Of a DNA stretch of 6,838 nt, positions 1 to 5,041 are shown one piece after another. Numbering within the stretch: position 1 is the first letter of the stretch; each line of letters begins with the position of its first letter. The position numbers were made by a program, and so were the translations under genes. This DNA is from Sedimentisphaerales bacterium (lineage in GTDB: Bacteria; Planctomycetota; Phycisphaerae; Sedimentisphaerales; SM23-30): the NCBI GenBank assembly GCA_030640865.1, contig DAOWIP010000474.1, positions 1-6,838 of the forward strand, read 5' to 3'. The notes under the pieces are model-generated. The model was not told the origin of the DNA. It ran no database searches and saw only the letters and a program-made list of their open reading frames with translations.

Positions 1-65
1 CAGGTCCTACCAGCCACCTACACAGCAGCAATTTTGACCAATTCTACAGAGTTCTCGTTAGGAGT

Positions 66-112
66 GCCGCACTTTTACTCCGCCCCGCCACCCGCCGCAC
101 TTTTACTCCGCC
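66..112. repeat. Duplicated 19-bp direct repeat after the small membrane gene
   Basis: The 19-mer GCCGCACTTTTACTCCGCC occurs exactly at 66-84 and again at 94-112, with a 28-bp period. The second copy ends three bases before the stop codon of the minus-strand gene at 115-402. Read on the minus strand, each copy contains GGAG, then TAAAA, then GTG, which resembles a ribosome binding site at good spacing before a GTG start. The reading frames that follow are only about 18 and 4 codons long. It may be a duplicated or decayed start of the next gene in the tail module, or a chance repeat. The remaining sequence at 1-65 shows nothing I can assign. Confidence 0.8.
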
Positions 113-114
113 GT

Positions 115-402
115 TTACAGTTGTTCGGCAAGGTTTTCGATCTGCCGTTGCGACCGTTCGTTTATCTGAATCAGCCGATTCAGATCATGCCTGATCAACG
201 CCAGTTCACTTTGCAGATTGCTCCAGCCGACCGTCAGGGCAATAAGGATCGCTCCCAACTGTACCAGCGTTCCTAATGTAATTTCCCGTCGAAACCGCCA
301 CGCCTGCTGTACCGAGGCCGTCCCGTCCGCATTTCTTCCCTGATATGTCCCGTCCGCTTCCTGTTGTGTTTGCCTTTTCACTTTTGTATCCCTCTTTCTC
401 AC
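115..402 (-). CDS. Small membrane-anchored coiled-coil protein, phage-module type
   Basis: This is a 95-residue protein of no family I can name. Residues 1-38 are polar and basic. Residues about 41-60 (ITLGTLVQLGAILIALTVGW) form one hydrophobic span suited to a membrane helix. Residues 61-95 are a charged amphipathic helix (QSELALIRHDLNRLIQ) likely to form a coiled coil. Small proteins with one membrane helix and a coiled coil occur at the ends of phage tail and lysis modules (holin- or spanin-like), but nothing here proves that role. The start is GTG at 402, because an in-frame TGA lies two codons upstream and no ATG is available. A 7-bp tandem repeat (GAGTTGT on the minus strand) sits just upstream, and no convincing ribosome binding site is visible. 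The gene begins about 10 bp after the preceding gene's stop, so the two are probably co-transcribed. Confidence 0.6.
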   Translation of the reverse strand: MRKRDTKVKRQTQQEADGTYQGRNADGTASVQQAWRFRREITLGTLVQLGAILIALTVGWSNLQSELALIRHDLNRLIQINERSQRQIENLAEQL

Positions 403-412
403 AACTCACAAC

Positions 413-727
413 TCATCCCACACTAAACACATAGTTCTTACCCACCCGCCACATCACTGCGTAAGTACCCGCTGGGAGGCTACCGTTACTTGTGAACGAC
501 TCGGCCAGATTATATGCCTTCAGGCTGCCGGTTACAGGCGACGGAGACGCACCCGGCGAAACTATTTCCACAAGCTGTATGTTATAGACATTGTAGCCGT
601 CCAGGCTCAATACCTTGATCGCCCAGGCAGGCGGTACTGTTCCCGTTGCGATTACTACCGCCCGTTCCGGGCTTTCGGTGTCCTTTTGCCTGCGTTTCAG
701 TTTCGACAGTTCTTCCTGTAAGTTCAT
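413..727 (-). CDS. Phage-module accessory protein of unknown function
   Basis: This is a 104-residue protein that I do not recognise. It opens with a charged helical stretch (MNLQEELSKLKRRQ), followed by a beta-rich domain with VVIATGTVPPAWAIKVLSL and a C-terminal glycine/aromatic segment (SLPAGTYAVMWRVGKNYVFSV). That last pattern resembles short proteins encoded directly after tail-fibre or hub-type proteins in prophages, which is a weak analogy. Two in-frame ATG codons exist, at 739 and 727. I prefer 727 because GAGG lies six bases upstream of it, while the ATG at 739 sits at the foot of a palindrome with no ribosome binding site. The stop TGA overlaps an out-of-frame ATG (ATGA), and the next gene starts about 10 bp further on, which suggests one transcript. 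No signal peptide is seen. Confidence 0.6.
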   Translation of the reverse strand: MNLQEELSKLKRRQKDTESPERAVVIATGTVPPAWAIKVLSLDGYNVYNIQLVEIVSPGASPSPVTGSLKAYNLAESFTSNGSLPAGTYAVMWRVGKNYVFSVG

Positions 728-730
728 TGT

Positions 731-736
731 GCGCCT
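731..736 (-). promoter_or_regulatory. Ribosome binding site that favours the internal ATG at 727
   Basis: On the minus strand GAGG is followed by six bases and ATG at 727. The upstream ATG at 739 lacks any such site, so the downstream start is the better choice for the 104-residue protein. Confidence 0.45.
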
Positions 737-741
737 CATAA

Positions 742-769
742 GTAGGGGCGTATTGCTATACGCCCCTAC
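742..769. repeat. Perfect palindrome, 12-bp stem, REP/MITE-like
   Basis: GTAGGGGCGTAT (742-753), a loop TGCT (754-757) and ATACGCCCCTAC (758-769) form a perfect 12-bp stem. It lies just upstream of the 104-residue gene and downstream of the tail-like gene. GTAGGGGCG...CGCCCCTAC palindromes are, from general knowledge, common mobile intergenic repeats in several environmental bacterial phyla. It has no U-tract on either strand, so it is a poor candidate for an intrinsic terminator, although the stem could stabilise or attenuate the tail-module transcript. Confidence 0.85.
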
Positions 770-791
770 ATTTGAATATGTGATTGTGTGA

Positions 792-816
792 CACCTTTCT
801 GTATTTCAGAGAGGTG
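792..816. repeat. Inverted repeat, 10-bp stem with one wobble
   Basis: CACCTTTCTG (792-801) and CAGAGAGGTG (807-816) pair over ten positions with one T-G wobble, around a TATTT loop. It is the first of three consecutive hairpins in the gene-free stretch 740-958. Confidence 0.7.
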
Positions 817-843
817 CTCTTGTCCCTACTCAAACACCACCTC

Positions 844-877
844 TTTGTCTTCGGCAAACAAGTTTGCCTTCGACAAA
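844..877. repeat. Two-part nested palindrome
   Basis: GGCAAAC (853-859), AA, GTTTGCC (862-868) form a perfect 7-bp inner stem. TTTGTC (844-849) and GACAAA (872-877) form an outer 6-bp stem, separated from the inner one by a TTC on each side. ACCT and AGGT flank the whole structure, so the symmetry extends further. No T-tract follows on either strand. Confidence 0.8.
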
Positions 878-892
878 AAGGTGCCACCAGTC

Positions 893-929
893 GCGATACT
901 CCGTATCGCTCCGCTCGAGGTGACGGAAA
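893..929. repeat. Palindrome next to a CTCGAGCGGAGCG-type intergenic repeat
   Basis: GCGATAC (893-899), TCC, GTATCGC (903-909) form a 7-bp stem. Read on the minus strand, the segment 929-893 begins CCGTCACCTCGAGCGGAGCG and continues into the hairpin. This resembles the widespread family of intergenic repeats starting GTCAttnnGAGCG-AGCG known from many bacterial genomes. The resemblance is by eye only. Confidence 0.55.
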
Positions 930-958
930 CGACCGAGTGAACGCTTACCACTCATACA

Positions 959-2116
959 CTAAAAACGAATAGTTGTTGTCCAGTCCTTCGCCAGTTTTAT
1001 ACACACCGATTTCACCTGCGGCGCATACTCATCCGGTCCGGTCAGTTGTTTAAGGTTCAGGTTCCGGCCGCTGATTTCTTTAACCACGTCCCCCGGCCAG
1101 ATATCCGGCCGAACAAACGCCAGTTCCGCCGAGCCAGCCGACTCCTCACGCCGCAGACGGGCAAGTTGTTCCCGCAGATACCCTCGCAGCCGCTCGTTGT
1201 CATCGACAACATCGGCTTGTCCCGTCTCAAACCCGTCGGAAGCAAATATACTGCTCGAACTTACCTGCTGATATTTATATTCATTGCCCGGCTCGAATAC
1301 TTTCGTTTGTACCGGTCTTACACAATCTATCGGCCCATCACGGACGACCACTTCCAATGGTTCATCCGCGTCGATGGCGCAGGTAATTCTGAATCGCAGT
1401 TTGTCTTTGCAGATTGCCACCCACACATCCGCCTCGAACTGATTACCGCTGATATATATTCCGCATTCTTCAGTGAGTACATTAAACGCCCCGCCATACG
1501 GCTGCCACGTATTGCCGCTGTTGTACGATATTTCCAGATAGTATCCAATCGCCCCTGACAGTAGTCCGAATGGTTCGCCAGCCGGTGTGCGGCTCAGTCC
1601 CGGTCGGAACCGCCGTCGTTTCTGTGCGTAATTTTCCGTACCGAACAGGCCGCTCAGGTTATATGCCTGGCCCTGATTGAACAGCTCACCTTCGTAATCG
1701 CCCGCCTCATTGAGCACCCATTTGCGAAACACATCCTGGTATTTCGCGAAATCATCGTTTGTTGTCGGCGAATACAGTTCGTAGTTATTTATCTCAAGGT
1801 CCTGATCCCATCCTTCCGCCAGCTCAAATGTACTCTCGAACCGTTTCAGTCCGCCCCGTCCGATTACCCGTATTGTTGTTCCCGCTTTTTTGACGTTGAT
1901 ACGCGAACCGATGATGTTCGTCCGCGTCATATCAACCGACTCGCCTGCCCGCTGGTGATGTAAATATATTTTTCGGCCCTGTCCCTGCCGATAGAACTGC
2001 AATACCTGTTCGATCTCTCCGTCTTCGCCGGGTACACACTCAACGCGGAATTGCAAACCTGCCTTGTCGCATAACCGCCCGATCGCCGTCAATGGACCCA
2101 ACCCCCATACATCCAC
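959..2116 (-). CDS. Phage tail/baseplate-like protein, probably N-terminally truncated
   Basis: The visible protein is 385 residues from a GTG at 2116. It looks like a tail-tip or baseplate hub-type protein, by general character rather than by a diagnostic motif. It has an N-terminal helical segment (GPLTAIGRLCDKAGLQFRVE), then long beta-rich stretches (residues about 55-260), a polar linker, a basic amphipathic helix (residues about 305-330) and a C-terminal WPGDVVKEISGRN beta segment of a kind seen in hub proteins. There is no signal peptide, membrane segment or recognisable enzymatic motif. Reading upstream of 2116 the same frame stays open to a TGA at 2243-2245 and looks coding, but contains no ATG, GTG or TTG. 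No good ribosome binding site precedes GTG 2116. The natural start is therefore probably missing and the gene 5'-truncated. The two smaller phage-type genes follow on the same strand. Confidence 0.6.
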   Translation of the reverse strand: MDVWGLGPLTAIGRLCDKAGLQFRVECVPGEDGEIEQVLQFYRQGQGRKIYLHHQRAGESVDMTRTNIIGSRINVKKAGTTIRVIGRGGLKRFESTFELAEGWDQDLEINNYELYSPTTNDDFAKYQDVFRKWVLNEAGDYEGELFNQGQAYNLSGLFGTENYAQKRRRFRPGLSRTPAGEPFGLLSGAIGYYLEISYNSGNTWQPYGGAFNVLTEECGIYISGNQFEADVWVAICKDKLRFRITCAIDADEPLEVVVRDGPIDCVRPVQTKVFEPGNEYKYQQVSSSSIFASDGFETGQADVVDDNERLRGYLREQLARLRREESAGSAELAFVRPDIWPGDVVKEISGRNLNLKQLTGPDEYAPQVKSVCIKLAKDWTTTIRF

Positions 2117-2242
2117 ATCGCGTACAATCTGCCCCTGCTTTTCCAGAGACGCAATCCCCTCCTCGCTGATCGAATCGCCGGTAAGGTGCTCACTTACGAT
2201 ATAACGAACAGCCGCCGCTTTGGCAGGCGGGGCAAAGTGAGT
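2117..2242 (-). pseudogene. Start-less in-frame upstream part of the tail-like gene
   Basis: These 42 codons lie in frame with the tail-like protein and read through RYIVSEHLTGDSISEEGIAS and LEKQGQIVRD straight into DVWGLGPL. The composition is protein-like, with alternating charged and hydrophobic residues. No standard start codon occurs between the stop at 2243-2245 and GTG 2116. The last codons (from about 2213 rightward) already coincide with the first unit of the phased repeat array. I infer that the original 5' end was replaced by the array. Confidence 0.5.
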
Positions 2243-2700
2243 TCACATTGGGCTGATCCCTTTGTCAGCGGGATAAAGTGAATTTACAGCGGGCTGATTC
2301 CTTTATCGGAAGCGCAAAGTGAATTTGCATTATAACACCGCTTTCGTCGGCGTTCTGATTCTTTTCTCGGCACAATCCCGCCGAACGCGCAGTTCTCCCG
2401 CCGAACGCGTAGTTCCTATGACTTAAGCGGTGGAGTTATGACTTTCTCAGCAGGACGATTCCTTTGTGCAGAACTCTGCTGACTTTGTCAACGCTCTGAT
2501 TCTTTTGTCGGCAAGGCAATTCCAATTGTCGGCGCTCTGGCGACTTTGTCAGCAAGATGATTCCATTCGTCAGCAAGACGCCGCTTTAGTCATAGCTGCG
2601 ATTCTTTAGTCAGCGGAGCAATTCTTTTCTCAGCAGAGTAATGATTTAAGCGGAACCCTCCCGCCGAACGCGCAGTTCTGCCGCTAAACGCGCAGCTCCG
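2214..2700. repeat. Phased mosaic array of about 24 degenerate 20-21-bp units
   Basis: Aligning on the core G/C/A of the TTTGTCAGC-like motif gives anchors at about 2223, 2244, 2264, 2285, 2305, 2326, 2346, 2366, 2386, 2406, 2426, 2446, 2466, 2487, 2507, 2528, 2548, 2569, 2589, 2609, 2629, 2649, 2669 and 2689. Every step is 20 or 21 bp, a mean near 20.2. Units fall into classes: GATTCYTTTGTCRGC (for example 2255, 2498, 2600), AAAGTGARTT (2234, 2275, 2316), the GC-rich CCCGCCGAACGCGCAGTTCT (2377 and an identical copy at 2660, with variants at 2397 and 2680), and TTAAGCGG (around 2426 and 2649). The first three AAAGTG copies show a clean 41-bp dimer period. The period is not a multiple of three and no gene spans it. 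Related words (TTTTATCGGGC, GGCTTTATCAG) continue out of phase to about 2785. Confidence 0.85.
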
Positions 2701-2788
2701 CCGCGGGTGTTTTTATCGGGCAGTTAATATTCGACAGCCTGATTCGTGGGCCGGATAAGCGAAGTAAATCGGCTTTATCAGTATTGGG

Positions 2789-2892
2789 ATGAGTGAATGG
2801 GTAGATGGGTAGATGAGTAAATGGGTGTATGAGTAGATGGGTGGATGAGTATAGGGGTATATGAGTATATGAGTAAAAGGGTATATGGGGGA
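2789..2892. repeat. 13-unit octanucleotide tandem repeat (ATGRGTAN)
   Basis: Units of exactly 8 bp begin at 2789, 2797, 2805, 2813, 2821, 2829, 2837, 2845, 2853, 2861, 2869, 2877 and 2885. The consensus is ATGRGTAN, for example ATGGGTAG at both 2797 and 2805. The third position set alternates mostly between ATGGGT and ATGAGT, hinting at a 16-bp higher order. The length has no frame-preserving property and no protein-coding frame uses it, so this is a simple-sequence locus prone to slippage. Confidence 0.93.
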
Positions 2893-2910
2893 AGGACTAT
2901 CACCTGATCA

Positions 2911-3018
2911 CCTGTTCCACTGCTCAACTTTCTCGGCGTAGCCGCTGCCTGTTCCACTGCTCACCTTTCCCGACGTAGCCGTCGCCTGCTCACCTGATCA
3001 CCTCTCTCGGCGCAGCCG
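2911..3018. repeat. Three 37-bp direct repeats, each carrying a small hairpin
   Basis: Units start at 2911, 2948 and 2985. The first two share CCTGTTCCACTGCTCA and differ slightly afterwards; the third is shorter and diverged, with CACCTGATCACCT inserted. Each unit ends in a small stem: CGGC-GTA-GCCG in the first, CGACG-TAGC-CGTCG in the second and CGGC-GCA-GCCG in the third. The stem is kept although its bases differ. Confidence 0.8.
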
Positions 3019-3038
3019 CCTGATCATCTTTTTTTCCC

Positions 3039-3066
3039 TTGCAGCCACATCACAAAAGGGTATAAT
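3039..3066 (+). promoter_or_regulatory. Orphan sigma70-like promoter on the plus strand
   Basis: TTGCAG at 3039-3044 is followed by a 16-bp spacer and a perfect TATAAT at 3061-3066. No plus-strand gene follows: transcripts would run through the repeat patch at 3098-3440 and then antisense to the HEPN gene. It may be a chance match in A+T-rich DNA, the promoter of a lost gene, or a source of antisense RNA. Confidence 0.35.
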
Positions 3067-3097
3067 TATATAGCAGGCAGCGGGCGGAGTTTATTAA

Positions 3098-3427
3098 CCA
3101 CGGATGGAACGGATTTTGTTGGCCACAAAAAAGCTCAAAAGACACAAAAGTATTAGCCGCAGGCTTGTCCCTGCGGAGGCGGGGAGGACTCGGAGATTTT
3201 TAGACGCATGATTTCGCAGGTTACGCGGATTTGGGGTTGCCTTTTGTTTTAACAATAACATCTTAAATCGGGTGCTTTGTTTTTCGCCGTAGTCCGCTTT
3301 TCGCCGCCTTCGTAAGAAGGTGAGGTGGCGAAAAGAAAGGCGCAAGTGAAAAACCATTCGCCGGATTCGCAAGAGCCGATTCTTAATTTTCCGGCGTAAG
3401 TCGCCGCCACGGATTTGATGGGATTTT
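3098..3427. repeat. Gene-free patch of dispersed-repeat fragments bounded by CACGGAT motifs
   Basis: CCACGGATGGAACGGATTTT at 3098-3117 is matched imperfectly by CCACGGATTTGATGGGATTTT-type sequence at 3407-3427. Between them lie a GCCACAAAAAAGCTC/GACACAAAAG A-rich stretch, a perfect 7-bp hairpin CCGCAGG/CCTGCGG (3157-3163 and 3170-3176), a TTTCGCAGG-TTACGCGGATTT segment (3212-3232), and further hairpins. CACGGAT- and ACGCGGATT-type fragments are, from general knowledge, frequent non-coding repeats in metagenome-derived genomes of deep-branching phyla. An open frame on the minus strand through here reads as a low-complexity Arg/Lys/Leu protein and is not credible. Confidence 0.55.
3297..3335. 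repeat. Long imperfect hairpin downstream of the HEPN gene
   Basis: CTTTTCGCC (3297-3305) pairs with GGCGAAAAG (3327-3335). Inside it CCTTC (3307-3311) pairs with GAAGG (3316-3320) around a GTAA loop, leaving an asymmetric bulge. A second small stem, CGGCG/CGCCG, lies at 3392-3406. Both lie 40-150 bp past the stop of the minus-strand HEPN gene and could help end or protect its transcript. Neither is followed by a T-run on the minus strand, so I do not call an intrinsic terminator. Confidence 0.5.
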
Positions 3428-3442
3428 CCCTTCGCCCTAGGA

Positions 3443-4807
3443 CTAATCAACTTGTTTGGTCTGCAAATCTTTTGTTGGCCAACCATAATTACTATAATCA
3501 GTATATTTCCCTTCGTATCCAATGGCATAGAAAATTAACTTGTAGAATAGCAGGTTAACTGTGTTACACAGATTGATAAGCTTTTGTAGGTCTGGATAAA
3601 TAGGTTGATTAGCGTGCGCAACATAATTGCGAAGTTTTTTCCAAGCCTGGCTTTCTTCCTCTTTTATTATGCCATCTTCGACAAGCAGTTTTAGCTTGTC
3701 GGTAGCATTCGACCTTTTCATACTATTAATTGAGCCGATTATTCTCCGGTTTAGGCCTTCGGGTATTTCAGAGTTCTTTACCAACTCTCTTGCTTTCTCT
3801 AATTCTGCGAGAAACTCATCAGATGGAGCGGCAAATTTGGCAAACTCTGAATTAAGAATCCCTTCAACAGCTACCGATATTGCCAAAGAGCGTGTTTCGA
3901 TGGAGGTAAGATTTGCCTCATTTACCCGATATACATACATAGACATCGGGTGCCAACGATCAGGTTTTTCGTAGTCAAAAACATAGCTCAAATATTTATC
4001 AAATAATTTCCAAACGAATTTCCGGCTGTGAACGGTGAACATATTCAGTGGTGGATAAGGAAAACGAGTAAATTTCTTCTGAGAAACAGGCTTTATAATA
4101 ATTGATTCTACGTCTCCCTCCTGCTTTTGCATCAGGGACCATTCTATGGATCGCCCTAAGATAAACTGAGTTGCTTCAATCATTCTCTTATCAAGTGAAT
4201 TTGCTATCTTTGCGCACTTAGCAATCACTGAAATAGTAAGCGAATTATTTTTATTATAAAATGTGAAGTCGCATTTACGGGATGTAATTTTAGTGACGTT
4301 TAGAGTCGCTTGCCAATTCAACAATTCCTCACCAACATAAGTCGTGGTTTTAGTGCTTTTATTGCAAGGTAATTCAATATTATCAAATACAATCATAGAA
4401 AGGCTGCTTGCGTGTGTAAAAGGAAGTTTGCTTTCGGACATCAACTCGTATGGAAGTTTTCCATGAACTATATGACCCTCTTGATTCAGACAGCCTTTAT
4501 GATCAGGGAAGATGTGATCTGCTTTCCAAATTCTATCAGTGGTATCAGTTGCGGTAAGGGTGTAATGTTCATTAAGAGGTATTAGCCTGCCAGCTGTTCC
4601 AGCTTCCATAGTTGGGAGCCATTGTCGAAGTTCAATTCTATGATTCGTGTATAATTTGAATAGTAATTCCCCTTCAGTTGTATATTTAATGTATCCTGCT
4701 CCCTGATATATATCTTCCACCGTAGAGTCATTTTTTCTAAGTACCATTTTGGGACAATCAATTTCCCAGGTACCAGTATGCAATCTCTCAATTTCTTCAG
4801 GAATCAT
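3443..4807 (-). CDS. ApeA-like HEPN-domain anti-phage protein
   Basis: This is a 454-residue protein with two recognisable parts. The N-terminal region (residues about 10-260) is beta-rich and opens with TGTWEID, then a glycine-containing strand pattern (YQGAGYIKYTTEGELLFKL), in the manner of the ApeA N-terminal domain. The C-terminal region (about 285-430) is a helical HEPN domain with the catalytic R-x4-H motif intact as R393-NYVA-H398, preceded by a charged helix (IKEEESQAWKKL) and followed by LLFYKLIFYAIGYEGKYTDY. HEPN proteins of this class are RNases; ApeA is known as a single-gene antiphage system thought to act by abortive infection. Self-activation control by the N-terminal domain is inferred. 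The start ATG at 4807 has only a weak upstream GACAG and no strong ribosome binding site. The gene is visibly richer in A+T than the tail genes, consistent with transfer. It sits 234 bp after the res stop on the same strand. Confidence 0.75.
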   Translation of the reverse strand: MIPEEIERLHTGTWEIDCPKMVLRKNDSTVEDIYQGAGYIKYTTEGELLFKLYTNHRIELRQWLPTMEAGTAGRLIPLNEHYTLTATDTTDRIWKADHIFPDHKGCLNQEGHIVHGKLPYELMSESKLPFTHASSLSMIVFDNIELPCNKSTKTTTYVGEELLNWQATLNVTKITSRKCDFTFYNKNNSLTISVIAKCAKIANSLDKRMIEATQFILGRSIEWSLMQKQEGDVESIIIKPVSQKKFTRFPYPPLNMFTVHSRKFVWKLFDKYLSYVFDYEKPDRWHPMSMYVYRVNEANLTSIETRSLAISVAVEGILNSEFAKFAAPSDEFLAELEKARELVKNSEIPEGLNRRIIGSINSMKRSNATDKLKLLVEDGIIKEEESQAWKKLRNYVAHANQPIYPDLQKLINLCNTVNLLFYKLIFYAIGYEGKYTDYSNYGWPTKDLQTKQVD

Positions 4808-4861
4808 TTATCTGTCAGCCATCAATATTTTGGGATCATGGACTTTTTTTGTTACGTACTT

Positions 4862-5041
4862 TTAGTTCTGCAATGCTTTCATCATGCCAGACGACGGGAT
4901 ACCTTCTTCAATAAATAGCGATTCAATCAATTCCATCCGTTTTTTATCTTTGGGCCGTTTGGGAAAAATAATTCCGGGACAAACATCCTTGCCTTCTCCG
5001 CCGGAGCCGCTGCTGATTAACGCTGATTTGAGCCACAACTG
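4862..5041 (-). pseudogene. Short coding-like remnant between res and the HEPN gene
   Basis: Directly after the res stop codon the same frame stays open for 59 codons to a TAA at 4862-4864. The second half looks protein-like (PGIIFPKRPKDKKRMELIES, then LFIEEGIPSSGMMKALQN), while the first half overlaps an AATCAGCGTTAATCAGC repeat-like stretch. Possible starts are TTG at 5038 (58 residues) or ATG at 4936 (24 residues), neither with a ribosome binding site. I infer the tail of a small gene whose 5' part was lost. Readthrough of the res stop or chance are alternatives. No family is recognised. Confidence 0.3.
5010..5041. repeat. AATCAGC dispersed-repeat-like stretch beside the res stop
   Basis: On the minus strand AATCAGC-GTT-AATCAGC follows within 20 bp of the res stop codon and resembles the CGCTGATTAACGCTGATT type of non-coding repeat. 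It could mark the point where a neighbouring gene lost its 5' end. Confidence 0.3.

Noticed and set aside
206..409. 67-codon minus-strand frame starting near the ATGA overlap
   Set aside because: It overlaps the 95-residue frame, which has a clear membrane segment and coiled coil. This frame is glycine-rich without structure.
742..769. Intrinsic terminator for the tail-like gene
   Set aside because: The stem is strong, but neither strand has a T-run after it. It fits a dispersed palindromic repeat better.
1046..1558. 170-codon plus-strand open frame inside the tail-like gene
   Set aside because: It lies wholly antisense to a longer, more protein-like minus-strand frame. Its translation is a shadow without recognisable features.
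2214..2700. CRISPR array
   Set aside because: There are no identical repeats separated by unique spacers. All of each 20-21-bp unit is repeat-like and no cas gene is visible.
3094..3528. 144-codon minus-strand open frame overlapping the end of the HEPN gene
   Set aside because: It is out of frame with the HEPN gene, rich in Arg, Lys and Leu, and most of it is CACGGAT-type repeat and hairpin sequence. No protein-like pattern is visible.
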